NCBI RefSeq assembly: GCF_003384035.1
Contig: NZ_QQAK01000014.1
Location: 124,001 to 188,000, forward strand
Source: Sporosarcina sp. BI001-red
GTDB taxonomy: Bacteria; Bacillota; Bacilli; Bacillales_A; Planococcaceae
Length of the DNA: 64,000 nt
Direction: 5' to 3'
Within the stretch, counting starts at the first letter, position 1. Each line of letters starts with the position of its first letter. Below are positions 44,970-53,623 of this stretch, in pieces. Position numbers and translations under genes: made by a program. The notes under the pieces were generated by a model, which saw only the letters and a list, made by a program, of their open reading frames with translations, did not search any database and had not been told where the DNA came from.

Positions 44970-45290
44970 CGGAACGGCCGGGTTCCCTCGCAGAACGAGC
45001 GGGTTTCCTCGCGAAACGAGCGGGTTTCCTCGCGGAACGAGCGGGTTCCCTCGCGCAACGAGCGGGTTCCTTCGCGAAACGGGCGGGTTCCTTCGCGGAA
45101 CGAGCGGGTTCCCTCGCGAAACGAGCGGGTTCCCTCGCAGAACGAGCGGGTTCCCTCGCGGAACGAGCGGGTTCCCTGTCGGAACGAGCGGGGTTCCCTC
45201 GCGCAACGGGCGGGTTCCTTCGCGAAACGAGCGGGTTCCCCCTCGAAACGAGCGGGTTCCCTCGCGCAACGAGCGGGTTCCCCTCCTTCA
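44970..45290. repeat. 21-bp tandem repeat array, about 15 units
   Basis: The unit is approximately AACGAGCGGGTTCCCTCGCG plus one variable base (A, G or C). One unit is 22 bp, with an added G near 45192. Each unit is self-complementary (GGAAC with GTTCC; CGAG with CTCG). Because 21 is a multiple of three, all frames stay open, encoding 7-residue repeats such as NERVPSR. No ribosome binding site precedes these frames, so I regard them as non-coding. Confidence 0.9.
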
Positions 45291-45331
45291 TCCCCAGTAC
45301 AGTACTGACATCGAGAAAGGAGTGTTGCAGA

Positions 45332-46033
45332 ATGAAGCGTAGCAAAACAGAACGAACAACATTGTGGGTCATGGCGTTTGCGCTTATCGTATTTGTTGAA
45401 GCTGGATTGTTTGGAAACGGCAACGTCATCTTCTTCTTTCTCGGTGCCATTTCCATGTACTTTGGCATTCAGCGTCGCTCGAAATGGCTGGTCATAACAG
45501 GTGTCATATTTATCGTAATCGCCTTGCTCTCATTGTGGAGTCTACGTTTACTCATTTTTGGTCTATTGCTGTATTTGGTCTTCCGTTTATGGAAAGGGAC
45601 ACCTGCCGAAGAAATCATGCGTCCCCTGAAAGAAATGAAGCGGGAAACACAAAATGGTATTTGGAAAGATCGACTTTTTTCCAGCCAGTCGACCCCATTC
45701 ACTTCCTATGAATGGCAAGACGTGCACGTACAAGGAATCGTAGGCGACCTCTATATCGATGTGACAGACACGGTGTTGCCAAAGCAGACCTCCTTCATCT
45801 CCATCCGGCAAGGATTCGGACGAGTGAAAATCGAATTACCGTACGATCTGCCTGTACGAATCCATTGCTCTGCATTGTTCGGTGAATGTCGCCTGTTCGA
45901 CTTAACCCCGAGGCGCTTATTGAACGAATCCATTCATATGAAAGATGGATACGATCGATCGATTGGTGAAGAAGCAGAACTTATCATCTCACTATCCGTC
46001 CGATTCGGGGATGTCGAGGTGATTCGAAAATGA
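45332..46033 (+). CDS. liaF: LiaF-like membrane regulator
   Basis: A 233-residue protein with three or four N-terminal hydrophobic helices (about 10-85) and a C-terminal beta-rich domain of the LiaF/VraT type (about 115-233; GIVGDLYIDVTDTVLP, FGRVKIELPYDLPV, LSVRFGDVEVIRK). LiaF proteins hold the LiaS kinase inactive without envelope stress. The ATG follows AAAGGAG. It overlaps liaS by 4 bp. A 13-bp palindrome CAGTACAGTACTG lies 25 bp upstream. Confidence 0.9.
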   Translation: MKRSKTERTTLWVMAFALIVFVEAGLFGNGNVIFFFLGAISMYFGIQRRSKWLVITGVIFIVIALLSLWSLRLLIFGLLLYLVFRLWKGTPAEEIMRPLKEMKRETQNGIWKDRLFSSQSTPFTSYEWQDVHVQGIVGDLYIDVTDTVLPKQTSFISIRQGFGRVKIELPYDLPVRIHCSALFGECRLFDLTPRRLLNESIHMKDGYDRSIGEEAELIISLSVRFGDVEVIRK

Positions 46034-47079
46034 CCGGTCTCTTTTGGCGTGGGATTCTACTATCTACACTATTTATCGTAGTTTGTGCCGGCGGGGTTTA
46101 TTACATCGTTGAGTATCCTCCATCTTTCGAATGGCAATACCTGTACAACCAAAACCTTCTCGATGTACCTATCGGAGTGTGGTTACTAGTTATCCCAATT
46201 ACTCTCGGCTGGTTGTTTTCATTCTGGATATACAGTATCGCGCGCTCGAAGGAGAAGACTATTGAACGCACACTTAACCAGCTCGCTGAAGACGGAACCA
46301 CCCCTTCAAATAAAAGCATCTCCCGGAAAATGAATCGTACAATCGCATCTGTGTCCGATGTCTTGGAGACTCAAAAAAGAAGTTTGCAACGCATTACAGA
46401 CCAACGTGCAGAGGATCAGGACCAGATCATTCAAGAACGGCTGATAGAAGATCGACAACGTCTCGCACGCGAACTTCATGACTCCGTCTCCCAACAATTA
46501 TTTGCAGCATCTATGCTACTATCTGCACTCACAGAGCAACCTGAAGAAACTGCTCTTAAAAAACCACTGCTCCAAGTGGAGCGGATGGTACAACAAGCAC
46601 AACTCGAAATGCGCGCATTGCTGCTTCATTTGCGCCCTGCAGTCCTCAATAGCAAAACCTTAAAAGAAGGACTGGAGGAATTGCTCACGGAACTACGGGA
46701 AAAAGTGACGTTCGTCATTCGATTCAGACTTGAAGACGTTCCCCTTTCAAAAGGTGCAGAGGATCATTTATTCCGCATCGCGCAAGAAACGCTGTCGAAC
46801 ACCCTTCGCCATGCACAGGCAACGGAAGTCGACGTCGTATTCATCGAACGAGATGGTTTGTCGATTTTTCGCGTACAAGATAATGGCGTTGGGTTTAGTG
46901 ATTCTGGCGGAAAAGGCGGCTCGTATGGCCTTCAAAACGTCAAAGAGCGTGCAGTGGAAATTGGTGGCGTGTGCAAAATTGTATCCGTCCCTTCACAAGG
47001 AACTATTGTCGAAGTGAAATTACCAATTCGGACAGAAGAGGAGGAGGGAGCACATGATACGAATACTACTCGCAGATGA
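46030..47079 (+). CDS. liaS: LiaS-like sensor histidine kinase
   Basis: A 349-residue intramembrane-sensing type kinase: two helices (about 8-28 and 48-70) with a very short extracellular loop, a HisKA_3 domain with His 150 (RELHDSVSQQL) and an HATPase domain (DNGVGFSDSGGKGGSYGLQNVKER, about 290-315). It senses envelope stress, probably through LiaF. The ATGA overlap with liaF and the 26-bp overlap with liaR indicate coupling. Confidence 0.93.
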   Translation: MTGLFWRGILLSTLFIVVCAGGVYYIVEYPPSFEWQYLYNQNLLDVPIGVWLLVIPITLGWLFSFWIYSIARSKEKTIERTLNQLAEDGTTPSNKSISRKMNRTIASVSDVLETQKRSLQRITDQRAEDQDQIIQERLIEDRQRLARELHDSVSQQLFAASMLLSALTEQPEETALKKPLLQVERMVQQAQLEMRALLLHLRPAVLNSKTLKEGLEELLTELREKVTFVIRFRLEDVPLSKGAEDHLFRIAQETLSNTLRHAQATEVDVVFIERDGLSIFRVQDNGVGFSDSGGKGGSYGLQNVKERAVEIGGVCKIVSVPSQGTIVEVKLPIRTEEEEGAHDTNTTRR

Positions 47080-47689
47080 TCATGAAATGGTTCGCATTGG
47101 TGTATCTGCTTATCTAGGGACGCAACCAGATATGGAAGTCGTTGGCGAAGCGGTCAACGGTGGGGAAGCGGTTGAAAAAGCAATTGAATTGAGGCCAGAC
47201 ATCATTTTAATGGACATGGTCATGCCGATCATGACCGGTGCAGAAGCAACAAAGGCAATCATTCAGCAATGGCCGGAAGCAAAAATCATCGTCGTCACAA
47301 GTTTCTTGGATGATGACAAAGTCTATCCAGCACTTGAAGCGGGCGCAGCCAGTTATATTTTAAAAACGTCGAATGCTAAGCGAATTGCTCAAGCCATCCG
47401 AGATACCGTCCAAGGTCAAACTGTACTTGAACCGGAAGTGACGGTCAAAATGATGAAAAAAATGCGGAGTGGCGGTTCAGAACAACCACTGCACGAAGAG
47501 TTAACGCAGCGCGAACTCGAAATCTTGTTGCTCCTTGCTCAAGGGAAGTCCAATCAGGAAATCGCGGATGACCTATTCATTTCCTTGAAAACCGTTAAGA
47601 CACACGTCAGTAATGTACTTTCAAAACTCGAAGTCCAAGACCGTACGCAAGCGGTCATTTATGCATTTCATCATAAGTTAGTCCAGTAA
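47054..47689 (+). CDS. liaR: LiaR-like response regulator
   Basis: A 211-residue NarL/LuxR-family regulator: receiver with Asp 54 (ILMDMVMPIMTGAEA) and a LuxR-type HTH (LTQRELEILLLLAQGKSNQEIA). It is expected to activate the liaIH-like genes at the head of this operon. The ATG sits 6 nt after GAGGAGGG, inside the 3' end of liaS. A strong terminator follows. Confidence 0.94.
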   Translation: MIRILLADDHEMVRIGVSAYLGTQPDMEVVGEAVNGGEAVEKAIELRPDIILMDMVMPIMTGAEATKAIIQQWPEAKIIVVTSFLDDDKVYPALEAGAASYILKTSNAKRIAQAIRDTVQGQTVLEPEVTVKMMKKMRSGGSEQPLHEELTQRELEILLLLAQGKSNQEIADDLFISLKTVKTHVSNVLSKLEVQDRTQAVIYAFHHKLVQ

Positions 47690-47728
47690 AAAACGCGCAG
47701 CCAGGATTATCCCCGACTGCGCGTTTTT
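47686..47728 (+). terminator. Terminator of the lia-like operon
   Basis: A hairpin (AAAAACGCGCAG / CTGCGCGTTTTT) directly after the liaR stop. It also serves the convergent channel gene. Confidence 0.92.
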
Positions 47729-47742
47729 CATGTAATTAATGA

Positions 47743-49641
47743 TTAAAGATCATCTTTAGGCTTCTGGTTGTTCCATTGTTCGTGAGCTTCTTTGTTAAAT
47801 CGGCTAGGCTGATTGTGGTCACCATATGGATATTCTTCGTCTGGTTCCACTTCGTTATACCCTGTATCAACATTATCTTCCGTGAACGCGATTGAATCGT
47901 TCCCTCCGAAGTTCTCAGCTGGGGGGACGTCATTCACGTCAGAATGTGCAGATCCTCTTAAGCCCGCTTCTGGATCTCCAGGAATATGGTCAGAAGGAGG
48001 AACTGGTGGAGCTTGCTCCGTTGCTTGTTTCATATGTTCCTTTTCATGTTCCACCTGAGCCTTTGTAACAGCCATGCCGTCTTTCGCTTGTTGTTTGGCT
48101 TGCTCTGCATGGTGTTTCATTTCCTCTTTTTGTTGCTCCCAACTTTCTTTGGAAACCTCGACATCTTGCAAGCTGGACTCCATTTTAGACAAGTAACGAG
48201 ACGCATGATCACGACCTCCGAGTCCGAATGCAAGACCGAACGCAAGTGCAACACCACCTAAGATGAGGATGAATGCAGCGTTGATGATCGCTGGTGCAAT
48301 TCCAAGCTGACTAAGCGCCATGAAGAACGCAAACGCTAAAATCGCGTATTTTGCAACATAGCGAAGAATGTGCGGATTTCCTTGCTTCGTTTGCATGACA
48401 CTTCCGATGAACTTCTCAGCAAGGTTCCCGAGCCAGAATCCGACTGCAAGAATCAGTACTGCAGCAAGTACCATTGGCAAGTAAGCGAAAATCGCAGTAG
48501 CTAGTGTCACCATGAACGCAAGTTGTACAATTTGAAGCGCTTCTACAACAAATAACAATATGACGACAATTTGTACTATCGTCCCGATGACAGAAGATAC
48601 CGTGAAACTACCTGGACGAGTAGATGACTTCACGCCCATCTTGTTGGATATGGCGTCCACGCCAAGATTTGCGAGTAACGTTTCCACGACTCCTTTAACC
48701 CACTTCGCCACATACACACCCACGAGAATCAAGGCAATCGCGACGATGATTTTAGGAAGCATGACCATGATGTCATTCAGCATGACGATGGCGGGCTGGG
48801 ATATCCCTTCTAAATCCAATACTTCAAGTGCTGAAATAATGACAGGGATTAAAATCAGAACGAACACGATAGTTCCAATCACTTTTGAAATGCTTGTCCC
48901 TTTAACAGCAGACGATACTTTCAATTTTTCCGCAACTTTGTCTGTCCCGATCGATTCGAGCAGTTTCGTCACAATCATTCGGACAATTTTAGCGAGAACA
49001 ATACCTACTACTAATATGAGTATCGCCCCAACGAGCTTAGGGATGAATGCGACAAAACCAGTTAACAAGTTTTCAAACGGACCACTCACTCCGGTTAATC
49101 CGAGCGCATTCAGTACCGCTGGGATGAACAACAGTAAAATCAAGTAGAAAGCAACGTTCGCAGCCGTCGAAATCCATTGAGCTTTGTCGACAGACTCTGC
49201 AGATCCACCTACTTTAGAAACATATTTGTGCACATTCACTTTGTGTCCCGCAGACAGGATCAGTTTTTTTACGACAGTGGCAAGTACCCAAGCAAGAAGA
49301 AGGATAAGGCCTGCTTTCAAAATTCCAATTACCGCACCACTAAGTCCTGCAAATACATCCAGGAACGGTGAAGAAACGGTATTAAGGTTCATCATATTAA
49401 AGAAGATGAGAATGGTAAACAGTAATATACCGAAGAAAACAATCGTGCCCGCAATTCGATCGGCACTCCACTTTTCGTGTTGCATGTTCAACTTTTCATT
49501 CATACGACCTTTTTTCATGGCTTTGACAACTATGCCTCCGGCGACTTTAGCAAGAATAAAACCGATGATAAGTACGATAATGCCGAGCAGCAGGTCAGGT
49601 AGCCAGCTAAAAAGATTTGAATAATATGGGTCTCTGAACAT
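47743..49641 (-). CDS. TM-helix-repeat protein related to mechanosensitive channels
   Basis: A 632-residue membrane protein with about ten helices built from repeated units of the conserved MscS-type TM helix (LLLGIIVLIIGFILAKVAG near residue 17, then VGAILILVVGIVLAKIVRM, IIVAIALILVGVYVAKWVK and MVLAAVLILAVGFWLGNLA). The MscS beta-domain is lacking. A long hydrophilic, acidic C-terminal tail (about 490-632) ends KEAHEQWNNQKPKDDL. Probable small-solute or ion conductance; function is unproven. The tail motif recurs in the neighbouring small protein. Confidence 0.85.
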   Translation of the reverse strand: MFRDPYYSNLFSWLPDLLLGIIVLIIGFILAKVAGGIVVKAMKKGRMNEKLNMQHEKWSADRIAGTIVFFGILLFTILIFFNMMNLNTVSSPFLDVFAGLSGAVIGILKAGLILLLAWVLATVVKKLILSAGHKVNVHKYVSKVGGSAESVDKAQWISTAANVAFYLILLLFIPAVLNALGLTGVSGPFENLLTGFVAFIPKLVGAILILVVGIVLAKIVRMIVTKLLESIGTDKVAEKLKVSSAVKGTSISKVIGTIVFVLILIPVIISALEVLDLEGISQPAIVMLNDIMVMLPKIIVAIALILVGVYVAKWVKGVVETLLANLGVDAISNKMGVKSSTRPGSFTVSSVIGTIVQIVVILLFVVEALQIVQLAFMVTLATAIFAYLPMVLAAVLILAVGFWLGNLAEKFIGSVMQTKQGNPHILRYVAKYAILAFAFFMALSQLGIAPAIINAAFILILGGVALAFGLAFGLGGRDHASRYLSKMESSLQDVEVSKESWEQQKEEMKHHAEQAKQQAKDGMAVTKAQVEHEKEHMKQATEQAPPVPPSDHIPGDPEAGLRGSAHSDVNDVPPAENFGGNDSIAFTEDNVDTGYNEVEPDEEYPYGDHNQPSRFNKEAHEQWNNQKPKDDL

Positions 49642-49781
49642 TAAGATCCTCCATTCTAGTAGATAGTCTAGTAACCTATTCCTATAAATGGCGGTTACTA
49701 AACCTGCCGACTATTAAATCCTAAGAGAGAAAGTGCAGGTTCATCCCAACTTGAGACTAAACCGTTCACCGATCACACAAA

Positions 49782-49812
49782 AAAACCAGTCGACTGGATA
49801 CGTCAACTGATT
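49782..49812 (-). terminator. Terminator of the 88-aa gene
   Basis: The perfect palindrome CCAGTCGACTGG, with an alternative longer stem CAGT-GAC/GTC-ACTG, is followed by seven T on the minus strand. Confidence 0.75.
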
Positions 49813-50078
49813 TATGTGTTACGTTTGGATTCGTTCCACTCCGTGTGAGCTTTTTCGTTATGAGTACGCTCTGAAATCTTCTCTTCATTTTCTTTAAATA
49901 CAGAAGGAACTTGCTCCCCCATTTTGTCTGGCTCGTTTTCTAGATACTCATGGGTGAAGTTAGAATCGGCAGGGTCGGACAATGGCAACTCATCAGCTGG
50001 TCCCGCAGGTTTCCCTTGCTTCGGCACTTTGGGTTCTAAGTCTTCCTTGTTTGGATATTTTCCGTCTTTAATGGTCAT
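49812..50078 (-). CDS. Small hydrophilic protein with AH-x-x-W-N tail
   Basis: An 88-residue charged protein without hydrophobic segments (DGKYPNKEDLEPKVPKQGKP near the start). I do not recognise a family. The C-terminus EKAHTEWNESKRNT resembles the last residues of the adjacent channel-like protein (KEAHEQWNNQ). ATG 50078 has GGAGGGGGAG upstream and a terminator follows, so it is expressed on its own. It may be stress- or sporulation-related (guess). Confidence 0.7.
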   Translation of the reverse strand: MTIKDGKYPNKEDLEPKVPKQGKPAGPADELPLSDPADSNFTHEYLENEPDKMGEQVPSVFKENEEKISERTHNEKAHTEWNESKRNT

Positions 50079-50203
50079 TCCAATCTCCCCCTCCGTATTA
50101 CATTTCAATAGACTGCTCTTCTTATTCCCCTATACAATTCCCTATATTCTAAAAGTTAAACGTAAAAAGAGACTAAAGGAACTTCTCCCTCAGTCTCTCA
50201 CGG

Positions 50204-52411
50204 TCAAACCAACGGTACACGAACCGTCACTTTAAACAAATCGCCATCTACGTCAATTGCCATCGTGCCCCCGTGCATGTCAACAATTGATTGTGCAATT
50301 GCAAGGCCTAGACCAGATCCATCCGTATGACGGGATGCATCTCCTCGTTTGAACCGTTCATACAACTCATCCACATTTTCATTGAGCTCATACGCGGTAA
50401 TATTTTTAACGACTAATTCTGCCATACCGCCGACTTCACGCAACGTTACAAATACTCGTGTGCCCGGTAGCGAATACTTCAATGCGTTGCCAATCAAGTT
50501 ATCAAGCATCCTCCACCAGCGTTGTCCATCAAGAACTGCAGGCATAGGCTCCTCAGGTACCGATACTCTAAAATCAAGTGGGATATCCGCCATCTTTTCT
50601 GCATGTTCTCCAATTGCTTGTTGTACCAACTGCGTGAGATCGACTCGTTGTTTATACAGTTCCATCGTTCCACTCGACATCTTAGAGACTTCGAACAAGT
50701 CTTCAATCAGCGTCTTCAAACGCTGCGATTTCCGGTCCAGCACATCTACATATTGCGCACGCACTTCATCGGATAAATTCGGGTTTTTCAATAAATCCGT
50801 GTACGTAATGATTGAAGTGAGTGGTGTCCGTAAATCATGGCTTACATTTGTGATCAATTCCGTTTTCAATCGCTCACTTTTAGCCTGGCTACTCACTGAT
50901 TGCTCCACACCTTCACGGAGATTGTTCAAATTGACGGCATGTTTAGCGAACGGTGAATGTCCGATTACTTTAATGTCGCTGTTCAGTCTTCCTGCTGCCA
51001 TATCTTCTGTCGCCTTGAAGATTCTGTTTAAGTACCCCATACGACGCATGTAGATGAACAAGATTGGTAAACCAATGAATAGTACGCAAAACACATAAAT
51101 CACGAACAGGACTCCAGCAACCGCCGCTCCTGCAAATCCAACCCCCGCAAGGAAAAACCCAATAAGTAAAATGAAGGTCTGGATTGCGATGGATCTGTTT
51201 AAGAACACATCTCTCGCACTGGCCACAAGCTGCATAGTGTAACTATCTTGAAGATCTTTTTCAAATATCCCTTGCTGCTGATACCGTGTTTTAGCATTTC
51301 CTATTTGGAACGTAAGACATGCGATGATCACTGCACCTATAACGAACTTGAACACAGCATCCCTAATGCTGAATGCATAGTCTCCGCCGGCCATGAAGGA
51401 TACATTCCGTGCATAATCCATCAAATTCAACAGCAGAATGAGAAAAACTCCAACCTTCAGATCAATTCTGAACAGATCATACCATTTGGTAAATGGAAGA
51501 TCGATGAACCACGTCCATTTGAATTTCCAAACCGTGAAGAGTGCAATAAGTGCGGCAATACCTAAAATTCCCGACATAACGAGAATGATTTTCTTGGATT
51601 GGTATCTCTTTGCTTCCTCATATAACACTCCACCTTTTTTGAAAGCAGATGAAGGAACGGCAACAGTACCTTCGTACATCACAGTTGGCTGATCGATTGC
51701 TTGTAAGTCATCACTTGAAAGCGTCACACCTACCGAGCTATCCCTATCTTCTCTTGTTTCTCCGTAATAATTGATGTCGTTTGATGAAGCATCCATGCCA
51801 GTAATCTTCAAATAACCTTTTTGTGAAGTGAAGTTGCGCTCATATCCGACGGAACCGTTCACATTCCAGTTATTATGGGGTTCCCCACCGCCAACGGGCT
51901 TGAGTTCATATGACAATGGAATTTCCATCATAGCTTTGTTGCGTTCATAGTTATGGACTAGTCTCCCTAGCTGTCGCTTCTTTTCGCTTAAAATTTTCTT
52001 TTCAACATAGGCGTCGTCCTCAAAGTTCTTTTGGATATCCTTGATTTTCTTATCACGTTCATCAATAATCGCCTGTTTGACTGTCGCATCCGATTCCGCT
52101 TTTTTAATTCGGTCTTCATATTGCATCTTGATGTTATTAATCTGGTCAGCCAAGCTTCCATAATGCGTCTTGTACTCTTCAATTTCAGAAGGTGTGACAG
52201 TCAACTTCCCCTCTGCTTCTTCCAGATCAATTGGGTTCAAGATTGTTCGACCGAGCTCCTCGTAAATATCATTTAGGCGATTTTGAAACTGTTCGGATTG
52301 AGGATAACTTTTCAAGACTAATTCAGGCCCGCGGCTAGTTACTGTCACGATCCCGCTAATCGCAATCGCCACTAGTAGTGCCCATATCATTATCGATGTG
52401 TAACGTTTCAT
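50204..52411 (-). CDS. Large sensor histidine kinase
   Basis: A 735-residue membrane kinase: TM1 near the N-terminus, an extracellular part of about 260 residues with a coiled-coil segment (about 65-160), a cluster of about five more helices (about 275-450), HAMP-like linker, HisKA with phospho-acceptor near residue 515 (NVSHDLRTPLTSI) and HATPase (NLIGNALKYS, GSGLGLAIA). ATG 52411 follows AGGAGG at 9 nt. It pairs with the upstream regulator. The signal is unknown. Confidence 0.92.
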   Translation of the reverse strand: MKRYTSIMIWALLVAIAISGIVTVTSRGPELVLKSYPQSEQFQNRLNDIYEELGRTILNPIDLEEAEGKLTVTPSEIEEYKTHYGSLADQINNIKMQYEDRIKKAESDATVKQAIIDERDKKIKDIQKNFEDDAYVEKKILSEKKRQLGRLVHNYERNKAMMEIPLSYELKPVGGGEPHNNWNVNGSVGYERNFTSQKGYLKITGMDASSNDINYYGETREDRDSSVGVTLSSDDLQAIDQPTVMYEGTVAVPSSAFKKGGVLYEEAKRYQSKKIILVMSGILGIAALIALFTVWKFKWTWFIDLPFTKWYDLFRIDLKVGVFLILLLNLMDYARNVSFMAGGDYAFSIRDAVFKFVIGAVIIACLTFQIGNAKTRYQQQGIFEKDLQDSYTMQLVASARDVFLNRSIAIQTFILLIGFFLAGVGFAGAAVAGVLFVIYVFCVLFIGLPILFIYMRRMGYLNRIFKATEDMAAGRLNSDIKVIGHSPFAKHAVNLNNLREGVEQSVSSQAKSERLKTELITNVSHDLRTPLTSIITYTDLLKNPNLSDEVRAQYVDVLDRKSQRLKTLIEDLFEVSKMSSGTMELYKQRVDLTQLVQQAIGEHAEKMADIPLDFRVSVPEEPMPAVLDGQRWWRMLDNLIGNALKYSLPGTRVFVTLREVGGMAELVVKNITAYELNENVDELYERFKRGDASRHTDGSGLGLAIAQSIVDMHGGTMAIDVDGDLFKVTVRVPLV

Positions 52412-52590
52412 CACACGGTGCCTCCTTTTATAATTTGGATGAAGTACGTTACTGTTCGGGTGGTCCGGGCGATACCGTCACTTGCAAGATCGGTAATATG
52501 CGGGAAGCAATAGACGATACTCCCAAGTGCTATGACAATCGAAACAATTGACCAAAGTAGCGCAACATTATTTTTCGATTTTGTACCCAA
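52411..52590 (-). CDS. Possible 59-aa single-pass membrane peptide between regulator and kinase
   Basis: A frame opening at TTG 52590, 9 nt after AGGTGG inside the end of the regulator gene, runs 59 codons to a TGA that overlaps the kinase ATG (TGATG). The product has one hydrophobic helix (VALLWSIVSIVIALGSIVY, about 9-27) followed by a short soluble part. It exactly fills an otherwise empty gap of about 155 bp inside the operon. Coupled starts and stops favour a real gene. A frame of this length could arise by chance. Confidence 0.45.
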   Translation of the reverse strand: MGTKSKNNVALLWSIVSIVIALGSIVYCFPHITDLASDGIARTTRTVTYFIQIIKGGTV

Positions 52591-53257
52591 CGCCCCACAC
52601 CACCTTTAGATACCTTGGATTTTTCGGATCGGCTTCAATCTTTTCACGGATTTTACGGATATGAACCGCTACAATGTTTTCCGCATTGTAAGCCTCTTCA
52701 TTCCATACACGCTCATAGATTTCATTGATGGAAAACACTCTTCCAGGATGTTTCATAAGTAACTCAGTTATCTTGAATTCGGTTGGCGTCAATTTGACCG
52801 GCATGCCTTCGAGAGTAACTGTTTTTGCTTCTTCGTCCATCACCAATCCATCGATTTCAAGCGTCGTTCCACCATCATACGTACCGAGCTGAACATAGCG
52901 TCGCAATTGTGATTTCACACGCGCCATCAGTTCCATCGGCTGGAACGGTTTCGACACATAATCATCTGCACCGACGGAAAGTCCATGGATTTTATCCGAC
53001 TCTTCGACTTTCGCACTGAGCATAATGATTGGAACGTTTTGCGCTTCGCGAATTTTGAAAGTCGCGGTGATTCCGTCCATGTTAGGCATCATAATGTCGA
53101 GAATGAGTAAGTGGACTTCTTCTTTGCTGAGTAAATCCAACGCTTCCCGTCCATCTGCTGCTTTTAGAACACGGTATCCTTCGTTTTTCAAATAGATCTC
53201 TATACCATCACGGATTTCTTTGTCGTCATCCGCCACTAAAATCGTCATTGCCGTCAT
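52568..53257 (-). CDS. OmpR-family response regulator
   Basis: A 229-residue regulator: receiver with DDD near the N-terminus, acceptor Asp in LLILDIMMPNMDG, Lys in VSKPFQ; winged helix with LTPTEFKITELLMKHPGRVF and VVWGVGYKIEK. ATG 53257 has GAGGTG 5-6 nt upstream; the longer frame is not supported. It is the partner of the downstream large kinase. Confidence 0.93.
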   Translation of the reverse strand: MTAMTILVADDDKEIRDGIEIYLKNEGYRVLKAADGREALDLLSKEEVHLLILDIMMPNMDGITATFKIREAQNVPIIMLSAKVEESDKIHGLSVGADDYVSKPFQPMELMARVKSQLRRYVQLGTYDGGTTLEIDGLVMDEEAKTVTLEGMPVKLTPTEFKITELLMKHPGRVFSINEIYERVWNEEAYNAENIVAVHIRKIREKIEADPKNPRYLKVVWGVGYKIEK

Positions 53258-53401
53258 GTCCGCACCTCTTTCTTGCTCTATGGTTTTATTGTAACAGGGA
53301 CTTCTTAACATTTGAGAAGGGAAAGTATGAAGAAATTCTTAAGATGTGTTCGGGGATGATTCTTTTGAGGATGCACATACTTTTCATTGGAGGTGAGTTC
53401 A

Positions 53402-53572
53402 TTGGATAAAGAGGAGCAACGTAAACAAAAAGCCAAGCAGCTGGGACGAGAAGAGTACGGACAAGGTATGGATTTGAGTCCCGATGATTTTGACGTGATT
53501 GGACAGAATGATGCAGAGAAGAAAAAGAAAAAAGCAGCAGGCAAAACGAACGGACAGAATGAAGAAAAATAA
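53402..53572 (+). CDS. Small charged hypothetical protein
   Basis: A 56-residue, very hydrophilic protein (DKEEQRKQKAKQLGREEYGQ, then EKKKKKAAGKTNGQNEEK). TTG 53402 is preceded by GGAGGTG at 6 nt, a strong site, so expression is likely. The pattern resembles small spore or stress proteins of Bacillales, but no family was recognised. It lies in the gap upstream of the two-component operon, divergent from it. Confidence 0.6.
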   Translation: MDKEEQRKQKAKQLGREEYGQGMDLSPDDFDVIGQNDAEKKKKKAAGKTNGQNEEK

Positions 53573-53587
53573 ATGATATAAAATGAA

Positions 53588-53615
53588 TCCCCCGTCATCT
53601 AATTAGAAACGGGGG
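53588..53615. terminator. Bidirectional terminator
   Basis: A stem CCCCCGT/ACGGGGG with a 14-nt loop between the convergent small gene (plus) and the 233-aa gene (minus). T residues are weak on the plus side. Confidence 0.7.
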
Positions 53616-53623
53616 TCTTCAAG

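Noticed and set aside
44898..45469. Several long frames encoding 7-residue repeats (NERVPSR, GTSGFPR, GNPLVPR) on both strands
   Set aside because: They arise because the DNA repeat is 21 bp, keeping all frames open. No ribosome binding site precedes them, and one unit has an extra base that breaks the period.
48560..49147. 195-codon plus-strand frame inside the channel-like gene
   Set aside because: Antisense shadow of repeated hydrophobic helices; the Thr/Met-rich product reflects complementary codons.
50349..51053. 234-codon plus-strand frame inside the large kinase gene
   Set aside because: Antisense shadow. The opposite strand has complete kinase motifs.
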